A stretch of DNA of 44,693 nt. Source: Catenulispora rubra (GTDB lineage Bacteria; Actinomycetota; Actinomycetes; Streptomycetales; Catenulisporaceae). The translations under genes were made by a program, and so were the position numbers. The stretch lies in NCBI RefSeq assembly GCF_015356825.1, contig NZ_JAACYW010000069.1, positions 1 to 44,693 on the forward strand, written 5' to 3'. Positions 8,346 through 15,724 of this stretch are shown in pieces (position 1 is the first letter of the stretch; each line of letters begins with the position of its first letter). Below the pieces are notes generated by a model. It did not search any database, was not told the origin of the DNA, and worked only from the letters and a program-made list of their open reading frames with translations.

Positions 8346-9293
8346 ATGACGACGGAGCCTTTGGAAACGGTGCAAACGGTGCAGACGGTGAAACGGGGAC
8401 GTCCCCGGAACGCCACCCCGCCGATCCGGGCCAAGGCCCGGCGCGCGTCGCAGCGGCCCCGCAAGAGCGTGACGCTGACCGTGCTGTGCGCGGTGATGGC
8501 GGTCTACACGCTGCTGCCGCTGGCCTGGCTGGCGATCAACGCGACCAAGACCCAGCAGAACCTGTTCAACTCCTTCGGGCTGTGGTTCAAGGGATTCGGG
8601 TTCTTCTCCAACGTCGGCAGCACGTTCAGCTACCAGCACGACATCTTCGGCCGCTGGCTGCTCAACACCCTGCTGTACGTCGTGGTCGGCGCCGGCGGCG
8701 CCACGATCCTGGCCACGCTGGCCGGCTACGGCCTGGCCAAGTTCGACTTCGCGGGCAAGAAGGCCGTCTTCGCCATCGTGATCGGCGCGGTCGCCGTGCC
8801 CGCCACCGCGCTGGCCGTCCCGACCTTCCTGATGTTCTCCAAGATGGGGCTCACCGACACCCCGTGGGCGATCATCGTGCCCTCGCTGATCTCGCCGTTC
8901 GGCCTGTACCTGATGTGGACCTTCAGCGCCGACGCGGTCCCGGCCGAGATCATGGAGTCGGCCCGGATGGACGGCGCGGGGGAGTTCCGCACCTTCTTCT
9001 CCGTGAGCCTGCCGCTGCTCGGCCCCGGCATCGTCACGGTGCTGCTGTTCAACGTGGTCACGACCTGGAACAACTACTTCCTGCCGCTGATCATGCTGAA
9101 GAACCAGGACTGGTACCCCCTGACGCTGGGCCTGAGCACCTGGAACGACCAGGCCCACACGGCCGGCGGCGACGTGGTCTTCAACCTCGTCATCACCGGC
9201 TCGGTGATCACGATCATCCCGCTGATCGCGGCGTTCCTGCTGCTCCAGCGGTACTGGCAGTCGGGCCTGAGCGCCGGAAGCGTGAAAGGTTGA
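8346..9293 (+). CDS. ABC sugar transporter permease, MalG/UgpE type
   Basis: The 315-residue inner-membrane partner of the preceding permease starts 3 bases after its stop codon, so the two are translationally linked. The N-terminal ~40 residues are basic and soluble. Six membrane segments follow, the first being 'VLCAVMAVYTLLPLAWLAIN'. The EAA loop reads 'MESARMDGAGEFRTFFSVSL'. Family members of this type end near 270-310 residues, so it appears complete. It imports an oligosaccharide together with the binding protein encoded next; the substrate is inferred only from the neighbouring beta-galactosidase. Confidence 0.94.
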   Translation: MTTEPLETVQTVQTVKRGRPRNATPPIRAKARRASQRPRKSVTLTVLCAVMAVYTLLPLAWLAINATKTQQNLFNSFGLWFKGFGFFSNVGSTFSYQHDIFGRWLLNTLLYVVVGAGGATILATLAGYGLAKFDFAGKKAVFAIVIGAVAVPATALAVPTFLMFSKMGLTDTPWAIIVPSLISPFGLYLMWTFSADAVPAEIMESARMDGAGEFRTFFSVSLPLLGPGIVTVLLFNVVTTWNNYFLPLIMLKNQDWYPLTLGLSTWNDQAHTAGGDVVFNLVITGSVITIIPLIAAFLLLQRYWQSGLSAGSVKG

Positions 9294-9345
9294 CGGCGCC
9301 CCGGCCCGACCGCGGAACCCTCCGATGCAAGAGAAGGGAACAGCA

Positions 9346-10722
9346 ATGACCATAACCCGTCGTCGCGGCGTCCTGCTGGGTGCCACCGCACTGGCCGTGG
9401 CGCTCGCCGCCACCGCCTGCGGCAGCTCCTCCAGCAGCGGTGGAAGCAAGGGCTCCGGGGGCTCCGGCGGCTCCTCGCAGTCCGCCACGGTCACCGACGC
9501 CGACCTGCAGGCGGCCCTGACCGCCGGCGGGAACCTGACCGTCTGGGCCTGGGAGCCGACCCTGAAGAAGGTGGTCGCCGACTTCCAGACCAAGTACCCG
9601 AACGTGCACGTCAACCTGGTCAACGCCGGCACCGGCAACGACGAGTACAAGGCGCTGCAGAACGCGGTCCAGGCCGGCAAGGGCGTCCCGGACGTCGCGC
9701 ACATCGAGTACTACGCGCTCGGGCAGTTCGAGCTGACCAAGTCCGTGGTGAACCTGGACCAGTTCGGCGCCGCCGCGCTGAACGGCACCTTCACCCCGGG
9801 CCCGTGGAACGCGGTCCAGTCCAACGGCGGCGTCTACGGGCTGCCGATGGACTCCGGCCCGATGGCCATGTTCTACAACAAGACGGTCTTCGACAAAGCC
9901 GGCATCACGACGCCCCCGGCCACGTGGGACGAGTACATCGCCGACGCGAAGAAGATCCACGCCGCCGACCCGACCGCCTACATCACCAACGACACCGGTG
10001 ACGCGGGCTTCACCACCAGCATGATCTGGCAGGCCGGCGGCAAGCCGTACACGGTCGACGGCACCAACGTCGGCGTGAACTTCGCCGGCGACCCCGGCAC
10101 GGCCAAGTTCACGGCCGCCTGGCAGCAGATGATCGACGGCCACCTCCTGGCGCCGATCAGCTCCTGGAGCGACCCCTGGTACCAGGGCATGAACACCGGC
10201 AAGATCGCCTCGCTGGTCACCGGCGGCTGGATGCCCGCCTCGCTGGAGTCCGGCGTGAAGAACGGCTCCGGCCAGTGGCGCGTCGCGCCGATGCCGCAGT
10301 GGACCGCCGGCGGCAAGGTCACCGCCGAGAACGGCGGCAGCGGGCTGTCCGTGATGAAGGCCGGCACCAACCAGAAGCTGGCCTACGCGTTCCTGAAGTA
10401 CGCGACCGTCGACGAGGGTGCGCAGAGCCGCGTGGACAACGGGGCCTTCCCGGCCACCGTGAAGCAGCTGAACTCGCCGGACTTCCTGAACAAGACGAAC
10501 CCGTACTTCGGCGACCAGAAGATCAACCAGGTGCTGGCGCAGAGCGCGTCCGAGGTGGCGCCGGGCTGGTCGTACCTGCCGTTCCAGGTGTACGCCAACA
10601 GCGTCTTCAACGACACCGCCGGCAAGGCCTACATCGGCGGCTCCTCGCTGGCCGACGGGCTGAAGGCCTGGCAGGACGCTTCGACCAAGTACGCCAAGGA
10701 CCAGGGCTTCACCGTCAAGTAG
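9346..10722 (+). CDS. Extracellular sugar-binding lipoprotein of the ABC importer
   Basis: The 458-residue product starts with a lipoprotein signal peptide (Arg-rich n-region, hydrophobic core, then 'LAATAC' with Cys25) and a Ser/Gly spacer. The body is a family 1 solute-binding protein: 'GGNLTVWAWEPTLKKVVADF', 'DVAHIEYYALGQF', 'GLPMDSGPMAMFYNKTVF', 'TGGWMPASLESG'. ATG at 9346 is preferred to the in-frame ATG at 9325: it has GAGAAGGGA about 6 bases before it, and it gives a normal signal peptide. It delivers an oligosaccharide to the two permeases just upstream (52-base gap). Multi-sugar transport of this group covers cellobiose, xylobiose, maltose and galactosides; GH35 next door favours a beta-galactoside. 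Confidence 0.94.
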   Translation: MTITRRRGVLLGATALAVALAATACGSSSSSGGSKGSGGSGGSSQSATVTDADLQAALTAGGNLTVWAWEPTLKKVVADFQTKYPNVHVNLVNAGTGNDEYKALQNAVQAGKGVPDVAHIEYYALGQFELTKSVVNLDQFGAAALNGTFTPGPWNAVQSNGGVYGLPMDSGPMAMFYNKTVFDKAGITTPPATWDEYIADAKKIHAADPTAYITNDTGDAGFTTSMIWQAGGKPYTVDGTNVGVNFAGDPGTAKFTAAWQQMIDGHLLAPISSWSDPWYQGMNTGKIASLVTGGWMPASLESGVKNGSGQWRVAPMPQWTAGGKVTAENGGSGLSVMKAGTNQKLAYAFLKYATVDEGAQSRVDNGAFPATVKQLNSPDFLNKTNPYFGDQKINQVLAQSASEVAPGWSYLPFQVYANSVFNDTAGKAYIGGSSLADGLKAWQDASTKYAKDQGFTVK

Positions 10723-10750
10723 CGCCGATGGCCTGACCCCGTCAGGGCTT

Positions 10751-10781
10751 GTGCGGCCGCGCCATCCCGGCTCGGCCGCAC
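10751..10781 (+). terminator. Intercistronic hairpin after the binding-protein gene
   Basis: A perfect 9 bp GC stem (10751-10759 with 10773-10781) and 13-base loop lie 28 bases past the binding-protein stop. GH35 follows in the same direction 40 bases later. Such hairpins often stabilise or attenuate binding-protein mRNA rather than end the operon completely. Confidence 0.5.
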
Positions 10782-10821
10782 CTCGACCCTGCCGTGACGT
10801 AGCACAGGGAGCAAGACGAAC

Positions 10822-12582
10822 GTGGCAGTACTCGACATCACCGACGACGGCTTCGTCCTCGACGGTCGGCCGTTCCGGATCGTGTCCGGCGGTCTGCACT
10901 ACTTCCGAGTCCATCCGGCGCAGTGGGCCGACCGGCTGCGCAAGGCCCGGCTGATGGGCCTGAACACCATCGACACCTATGTGCCGTGGAACCTGCACGA
11001 GCGCCGGCGTGGCGAGTTCGACTTCGGCGGGATCCTGGACCTGGCGGCGTTCCTGGACCTGGCCGCCGCCGAGGGGCTGCACGTGCTGCTGCGGCCCGGG
11101 CCGTACATCTGCGGCGAGTGGGAGGGCGGCGGGCTGCCGTCGTGGCTGCTCGCCGACCCGGAGCTGGTGCTGCGCAGCACCGATCCGGCGTTCCTGCAGG
11201 CGGTCGAGGGCTACCTCGACGCGCTGATGCCGATCGTGCTGCCGCGCCTGGGGACGGCCGGCGGGCCGGTCATCGCGGTGCAGGTGGAGAACGAGTATGG
11301 GGCGTACGGATCGGACACCGCGTATATGGAGCGGCTGTACGAGGCGCTGACGTCGCGGGGGATCGACGTGCCCTTGTTCACCTCGGACCAGCCCGGCGAC
11401 CTGGCCGCGGGCGCGCTGCCCGGTGTCCTGGCCACGGCGAACTTCGGCGGCAAGGTGACGGCTTCGCTGGCGGCGCTGCGTGCGCAGCAGCCGACGGGGC
11501 CGCTGATGTGCGCGGAGTTCTGGAACGGGTGGTTCGACCACTGGGGCGGCGTGCACGCGCAGCGCTCGGCGGACGACGCGGGTGCCGCGCTGGACGAGAT
11601 GCTCCAGGCCGGGGCGTCGGTGAACTTCTACATGTTCCACGGAGGGACCAACTTCGGGTTCCTGAACGGGGCGAATGACAAGGGGACGTACCGCGCGACG
11701 GTCACGTCGTACGACTACGACTCGCCGCTGGACGAGGCCGGGGACCCGACGGAGAAGTTCCGGCGGTTCCGGTCCATCATCGGCAAGTACGAGGCGGTCC
11801 CGGACGAGGAGATCCCCGAGCCGGGGGAGAAGCTGCCGCCGCTCTCGATCTCGCTCACGCGGCGCGCGCCGCTGTTCACCGACGCCGCGCTCGCTGCTTT
11901 GGGCACGCCGCAGAATTCCGATGTGCCGCTGACCATGGAGCGCTTGGGGCAGGACTTCGGGTTCGTGCTGTACGAGGCACGGCTCCCGGCATCGGCCGCA
12001 GGCCCGGCGACGCTGGCCTTCGACCAGATCAGCGACCGCGCGCAGGTGTTCGTCGACGGCCAACCGGTCGGCGTCCTGGAGCGCGAGCGGCACGAGCACG
12101 TGGTGTCGTTCACGGTGCCGCAGCCCGGCGCGGACCTCCGGGTGCTGGTCGAGAACCAGGGCCGGGTGAACTACGGCGCGAAGCTGGCGGACCGCAAGGG
12201 CCTGATCGGCGGCGTGTACCTGAACGACACTCCACTGACCGGCTGGACCTCGCGCCCCCTGCCCCTCGACGACCCGTCGGCCCTGCACTTCACCGAAGCC
12301 GCCGGACCGGTGGTAGGCCCCTGCTTCCACCACGGCGAGTTCCACGTCGCGCAGCCGGCGGACACCTACCTGCACCTGACCGGCTGGACCAAGGGCCTGG
12401 CCTGGATCAACGGCTTCAACCTGGGCCGCTACTGGTCGCGCGGCCCGCAGGGCTCGCTCTACGTGCCGGGCCCGGTGCTACGCGCCGGCACGAACGAGCT
12501 GATCGTGCTGGAGCTGCACGGCTCGCGCGGTACGGAGGTCGAGCTGCGGCCGGTGCCCGATCTGGGGCCGACTGAGCTGTGA
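10822..12582 (+). CDS. GH35 beta-galactosidase (cytoplasmic)
   Basis: The 586-residue enzyme removes terminal beta-galactose and lacks a signal peptide, so it acts on imported oligosaccharides. The N-terminal barrel shows 'SGGLHYFRVHPAQWADRLRK', 'GLNTIDTYVPWNLHE', 'RPGPYICGEWEGGGLPSWLL', acid/base Glu158 in 'QVENEYGAYG' and nucleophile Glu232 in 'CAEFWNGWFDHWG'. 'FYMFHGGTNFGFLNG' is also typical. Residues ~360-586 are the two jelly-roll domains, ending in 'WINGFNLGRYW' and 'GPQGSLYVPGPVL'. The start is GTG at 10822, with AGGGAG about 10 bases upstream. It is the last gene of the ROK/importer group and its stop codon lies inside the first unit of a tandem repeat array. Very secure as GH35; beta-1,3 or beta-1,4 preference cannot be told. 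Confidence 0.96.
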   Translation: MAVLDITDDGFVLDGRPFRIVSGGLHYFRVHPAQWADRLRKARLMGLNTIDTYVPWNLHERRRGEFDFGGILDLAAFLDLAAAEGLHVLLRPGPYICGEWEGGGLPSWLLADPELVLRSTDPAFLQAVEGYLDALMPIVLPRLGTAGGPVIAVQVENEYGAYGSDTAYMERLYEALTSRGIDVPLFTSDQPGDLAAGALPGVLATANFGGKVTASLAALRAQQPTGPLMCAEFWNGWFDHWGGVHAQRSADDAGAALDEMLQAGASVNFYMFHGGTNFGFLNGANDKGTYRATVTSYDYDSPLDEAGDPTEKFRRFRSIIGKYEAVPDEEIPEPGEKLPPLSISLTRRAPLFTDAALAALGTPQNSDVPLTMERLGQDFGFVLYEARLPASAAGPATLAFDQISDRAQVFVDGQPVGVLERERHEHVVSFTVPQPGADLRVLVENQGRVNYGAKLADRKGLIGGVYLNDTPLTGWTSRPLPLDDPSALHFTEAAGPVVGPCFHHGEFHVAQPADTYLHLTGWTKGLAWINGFNLGRYWSRGPQGSLYVPGPVLRAGTNELIVLELHGSRGTEVELRPVPDLGPTEL

Positions 12583-12731
12583 GGCCGGCAACCGCGTTGT
12601 GGGTGTGGCCGTGCTGTGAGGCTGGCCGCGCTGTGAGGCCGGCAACCGCGTCGTGAGTGTGGCCGTGCTGTGAGGCCGGCCGCGTTGTGAGTGTGGCCGA
12701 CCTTTGAGACCGGCCGCGCTGTGAGACCGGT
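12576..12731 (+). repeat. Degenerate tandem repeats at the GH35 stop codon
   Basis: About six units built from CTGTGAGGCCGGC, CCGCGTTGTG and AGTGTGGCCG alternate in ~36 and ~18 base lengths. The array begins inside the GH35 stop region (the TGA at 12580-12582 is part of a CTGTGAGG unit) and runs up to the terminator. Confidence 0.75.
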
Positions 12732-12733
12732 GG

Positions 12734-12761
12734 GGCCGCCGCTTGTGAGGGAGCGGCGGCC
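12734..12761 (+). terminator. Strong hairpin terminator of the sugar operon
   Basis: A perfect 10 bp stem GGCCGCCGCT / AGCGGCGGCC encloses an 8-base loop. It is the first strong hairpin after GH35 and most likely ends the operon. There is no long T tract. Confidence 0.75.
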
Positions 12762-12957
12762 TCGCCACAGTTCTGCTTTCGCGATCCACACTTTGCTTGC
12801 CCCGACCAGCGCGCTTGCCTGCCGCGCGACGGCAAGCCGCGGCTTGGCCTGCCGGACTGCCGGGCACGCTCGACCTCATCGCCGAGCAGCTGCGCGGTGC
12901 GCTGGACCGACCGTCGAGCCCGTGGTGGAGCTGGAACTTGTGCCGGCGCCGGAGCCT

Positions 12958-13095
12958 GAGGCCTGGGCCTGGGCCTGGGCCCGAGCCGGTGCCCGAGCCC
13001 GAGCCCGTGCCTGAGCCCGTGCCTGAGCCTGAGCCCGAGCCCGAGCCCGTGCCTGAGCCCGTGCCTGAGCCCGTGCCTGAGCCGGAGCCGGGGCT
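12958..13095 (+). repeat. Hexamer/12-mer tandem repeat (GAGCCCGTGCCT)n
   Basis: A run of CCTGGG hexamers passes into ~10 imperfect units of GAGCCC, GTGCCT and GAGCCT. The period is 6, with a 12-base higher order. Because the period is a multiple of 3, all frames stay open, which explains the spurious Pro-Glu-Val and Ala-Arg-Ala-Gln reading frames here. Confidence 0.85.
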
Positions 13096-13104
13096 TGTGG
13101 CGGT

Positions 13105-13207
13105 GCCGATGGCCGATGCCGATGCCGATGCTTGTAGCGATGCGATGCGGTATCCGAGCCCGCGCCCTCCTGTTCCTGTGCTGGTGCTGGTGCTGGTGCC
13201 GGTGCGG
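13105..13207 (+). repeat. Two further simple-sequence runs
   Basis: (GATGCC)n lies at about 13108-13133 and (TGCTGG)n at about 13180-13203. With the preceding CCTGGG and GAGCCC runs this makes four different 6-base-period repeats in ~250 bases. Confidence 0.7.
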
Positions 13208-13544
13208 GGTGCGGTCGATCTGTGGTTTTACAGGCGATTTTTACGGCTTCGCACATGGTTGGATGGCCTCGCAGGGGACGCAGTTCGGTTGTGCCCCGCA
13301 GGTTGCGCTGGCGGCCGCCGGTATTCGCGAACACGACCGCGCGTGGGTCCGAGTCACTGCGCATGCGTCATGTGGGCGGCTGTCTGCCGCGTTTGGTGGG
13401 TGCCTTGAGGCCTCTGGCGGGCCTCCTCGACGAGGGGGCGACCCGTGCGTCGGGTTGTTTGGTGGCGGTCCGCGACTGTTCGGCTTTCTATCACGCTGTT
13501 GCCTGCGTCGCGCTGCATGCTGGCGGTGCTGCTTGTGGTCGCCG

Positions 13545-13702
13545 GGTTCTGGGTCCCTCGCCGCGTCATCGCCTTACGGAACCAGCCCGGTTTGGCGGAA
13601 TCAAGCCGCATCGCTGCTGCTGTGGTCCAGCCTCGTCCGGCTTGACACCGCCAAACCGGGCAGGTTGGCTGCGCCCGCTGACGCGGCGAGGGACCCAGAA
13701 CC
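13545..13702. repeat. 158 bp compound inverted repeat
   Basis: The outer arms 13545-13568 and 13679-13702 are perfect reverse complements over 24 bases. The inner arms 13580-13608 and 13638-13666 match in 26 of 29 positions. Between outer and inner arms are 11-12 unpaired bases on each side, and the central loop is 29 bases. The structure could fold as a long RNA or DNA cruciform. No flanking target-site duplication was recognised. It could be a dispersed palindromic element, a non-autonomous mobile element, or a remnant of two inverted copies of a repeat. Confidence 0.85.
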
Positions 13703-13895
13703 AACACCCCGCATGGTCCGGTCGGACTCGGCGAACGACATCGCGCGTCAGGCTGGGCCGTTGCCGTCCGTTCCTAAAGCGCTTCAGGGCCGCCTCAGAA
13801 TGCACTCGTTTCACTGGCGTGTCAACGCCGGTACGAAGGATCAACGGTAGAAAACCGGCGCATGATCACAGTGTGCGACATCTGATGCGCGGGTC

Positions 13896-13924
13896 TTGAC
13901 ACCTCCGCGACACGAGAGCATATT
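13896..13924 (+). promoter_or_regulatory. Promoter of the Endo H-like gene
   Basis: A perfect TTGACA (13896-13901) and CATATT (13919-13924) are separated by 17 bases. This fits a housekeeping sigma factor, with transcription starting near 13931 and a leader of ~65 bases. Confidence 0.65.
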
Positions 13925-13996
13925 CACCTCACTGAATCGGTTTATCTACCGAGCGCCCCACTGTCACCCTCATCCAGCAAGGGAGCTTGATCGACG

Positions 13997-14941
13997 ATGC
14001 GCGGATCCAGATCGAGGTGGAAGGTCCTGCTCGCCACCGGTGCGCTGACGCTGGCGTTCGCCGGTATGGCGGGCGTTGCGCAGGCTGCCCCGGCGGCGGC
14101 TGCCAAGGCCGGGCATAGCGCGCGCCACACTGCCACCTCGGCCGGCAAGAGTGGCCCGGTCTCCGTGGCGTACGTGGAGGTCAACAGCAACAGCATGCTG
14201 AACGTGGGCAAGTACACGCTTGCCAATGGCGGCGCGAACGTCTTCGACATAGCCGTGATATTCGCCGCCAACATCAACTACGACGGCAGCAACGCCTACC
14301 TGTCCTTCAACCCGCAGGTGCAGAGCGTCCTGGACAACGCCGCGACGCAGATCCGGCCGCTGCAGGCGCAGGGCATCAAGGTCGAGCTGTCGGTCCTGGG
14401 CAACCACCAGGGCGCCGGCTTCGCCAACTTCCCGTCCCAGTCGGCCGCCGCGGCCTTCGCGCAGCAGCTGTCCGACGCCGTCACGCAGTACGGCCTGGAC
14501 GGCATCGACTTCGACGACGAGTACGCCGACTACGGCACGAACGGCACCGGCCAGCCCAACGCCAGCTCCTTCGTCTACCTGGTCCAGGCACTGCGCGACG
14601 ACATGCCGAACAAGCTCATCACCATGTACGACATCGGCCCGGCGGCCTCCAGCCTGACCTACGACGGCACCGACGTCGGCCCGCTGTTCGACTACGCCTG
14701 GAACCCGTACTACGACTCGTGGAACGTGCCCAGCATCAACCTGCCGAACAGCCAGCTCTCGCCGGCGGCGATCGACGTCACGTCAACGCCGTCCAGCGAC
14801 GCGGCCAGCCTCGCGCAGCAGACCGTGGACGGCGGTTACGGGGTCTTCATGACGTACAACCTCGGCGCCAGTGACATCCACGACTACATCTCCAGTTTCA
14901 CGAACGTCCTGTACGGGAGTAACGCCGTCTACAGCGGCTAA
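13997..14941 (+). CDS. Secreted GH18 endo-beta-N-acetylglucosaminidase, Endo H type
   Basis: The 314-residue enzyme should cut between the two core GlcNAc residues of high-mannose N-glycans. Residues 1-30 are a Sec signal peptide ending AQA-AP, followed by a short Ala/Ser/Thr-rich pro-region to ~52. The catalytic domain closely resembles Streptomyces Endo H from memory: 'VSVAYVEVNSNSMLNVGKYT', 'VIFAANINYD', 'LSVLGNHQGAGFANFPSQ', then the GH18 motif 'DGIDFDDEYADYG' with Asp173 and Glu175 as the assisting and acid residues, and 'FDYAWNPYYDSW'. The start ATG has GGGAG about 11 bases upstream. The gene is monocistronic, with its own promoter at 13896 and terminator at 14986. Endo H is usually secreted for scavenging glycoprotein sugars. 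Family and specificity call are strong. Confidence 0.96.
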   Translation: MRGSRSRWKVLLATGALTLAFAGMAGVAQAAPAAAAKAGHSARHTATSAGKSGPVSVAYVEVNSNSMLNVGKYTLANGGANVFDIAVIFAANINYDGSNAYLSFNPQVQSVLDNAATQIRPLQAQGIKVELSVLGNHQGAGFANFPSQSAAAAFAQQLSDAVTQYGLDGIDFDDEYADYGTNGTGQPNASSFVYLVQALRDDMPNKLITMYDIGPAASSLTYDGTDVGPLFDYAWNPYYDSWNVPSINLPNSQLSPAAIDVTSTPSSDAASLAQQTVDGGYGVFMTYNLGASDIHDYISSFTNVLYGSNAVYSG

Positions 14942-14985
14942 GGCGGCAAAGGCAGCTAAGGCAAGCCGAAGCAATACCGAAATCT

Positions 14986-15023
14986 CGCGGTGCGGGCTCC
15001 AAGGCGGGAGAGCCCGCACCGCG
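14986..15023 (+). terminator. Terminator after the Endo H-like gene
   Basis: A perfect 14 bp stem (14986-14999 with 15010-15023) encloses a 10-base loop, 44 bases past the stop codon. It is symmetric and could work in both directions. Confidence 0.85.
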
Positions 15024-15092
15024 TCGTCTTCACGAACCGGCCTTCTCGCCTTCGCCATCCGGCAGCAACCGCTGCAAATCAGCCAGATCCGC

Positions 15093-15359
15093 GGCGTGAC
15101 GCATCGCGACGCGGGTATAACCTCCGCTGTCGTCAACGCCGCCACCCAGGTCGGCAGCTCGGTCGGGACCGCGGTGCTCAACTCGCTCGCGGTGAGTGCG
15201 ACCGCCGCCTGTCTCGTTGAGTATCCGCTCACCGCCTCCGGCCGTCAGGCCGCGCTCGTCCACGGCTACGCCACGGCGATCGCGGTGGCCGCCGGGCTGC
15301 TCGCCGCCATGGGCGCGGCGATGCTGGTGATGATCCGCACCACCGAGGAGAAGTCATGA
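15093..15359 (+). pseudogene. 3' remnant of an MFS (DHA2-type) drug exporter gene
   Basis: This frame encodes only the last ~88 residues of a 14-helix MFS transporter: 'GVTHRDAGITSAVVNAATQV', 'GSSVGTAVLNSLAVSATAA' and a final hydrophobic helix 'YATAIAVAAGLLAAMGAAML'. It aligns by eye with the C-terminal half of the intact MFS gene at 16602-18980 (there 'GVDPRDAGVASAMVNTSQQV'). No start codon, signal or upstream MFS sequence precedes it; homology begins abruptly at about 15093. The TGA overlaps the ATG of the VOC gene (ATGA), so the two were once an operon. It is a broken gene, unlikely to make a functional protein. Confidence 0.8.
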
Positions 15360-15724
15360 CCGTCCAGCTGAACCACACCATCGTCCGGGCCCGGGACAAG
15401 CGCGCCTCGGCCGCGTTCCTCGCCACCATCCTCGGTCTGGAGGTCGGCGCCGACTTTGGGCGGTTCGTGCCGGTCGCGGTCGCCAACGGCGTGACGCTCG
15501 ACTACATGACCGCCTCCGATCCGCAGCCGCAGCACTACGCGTTCCTGCTGGACGACGACGAGTTCGACGCCGCCTTCGCCCGCATCCAGGAGCAGGGCTT
15601 GGACTACTACGCCGAGCCCGGCGGCGACGGACACGGCGAGATCAACACGCGGTGGGGCGGTCGCGGGGTGTACTTCGACGACCCCGACGGCCACGCCATG
15701 GAGATCCTCACTCGGGTGCCGTGA
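15356..15724 (+). CDS. VOC (glyoxalase/bleomycin-resistance fold) protein
   Basis: The 122-residue protein consists of one vicinal-oxygen-chelate unit pair: 'QLNHTIVRARDKRASAAFLA' at the start, 'YAFLLDDDEFDAAFARIQEQ' in the middle and 'GRGVYFDDPDGHAMEILTRV' at the end. His5 and the Glu in 'AMEI' lie where VOC metal ligands occur. Such small proteins may bind antibiotics or act as lyases or dioxygenases; the sequence does not say which. The ATG overlaps the stop of the truncated MFS gene, which suggests an ancestral export-plus-binding resistance or detoxification pair. With the upstream gene broken, its promoter is uncertain. The last 17 bases overlap the convergent DUF1445 gene. Confidence 0.88.
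   Translation: MTVQLNHTIVRARDKRASAAFLATILGLEVGADFGRFVPVAVANGVTLDYMTASDPQPQHYAFLLDDDEFDAAFARIQEQGLDYYAEPGGDGHGEINTRWGGRGVYFDDPDGHAMEILTRVP

Larger units (their letters stand above)
12583..13996. other. 1.4 kb repeat-rich gap without a convincing gene
   Basis: Open frames here are low-complexity (Pro-Glu-Val or Arg-Ala runs) or lack recognisable domains, and the codon-position GC pattern differs from that of the real genes. The gap holds the tandem repeats after GH35, a terminator, several simple-sequence runs, a large inverted repeat and, at its end, the promoter of the Endo H-like gene. No relic of a known gene was recognised. Confidence 0.6.

Noticed and set aside
7233..9704. An 823-residue minus-strand open frame across the importer genes
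   Set aside because: Same shadow effect; composition is Asp/Arg/Gln/His-rich and it crosses three clear genes.
9214..12375. A 1053-residue open frame on the minus strand across the binding-protein and GH35 genes
   Set aside because: It is the antisense shadow of two well-supported plus-strand genes; high GC removes stops, and the translation is Arg/Val/Gly/His-rich with no domain.
12958..13207. Regularly spaced repeats as a possible CRISPR array
   Set aside because: Units are 6-12 bases, directly adjacent and without unique spacers; no cas gene is present.
12797..13408. Open frame encoding a Pro-Glu-Val repeat protein
   Set aside because: The repeat has a 6-base period that keeps all frames open; the parts outside the repeat show no domain, ribosome-binding site or normal codon pattern.
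13222..13899. Open frames on both strands over the inverted repeat
   Set aside because: They mirror each other because the DNA is self-complementary; no recognisable protein and atypical codon-position GC.
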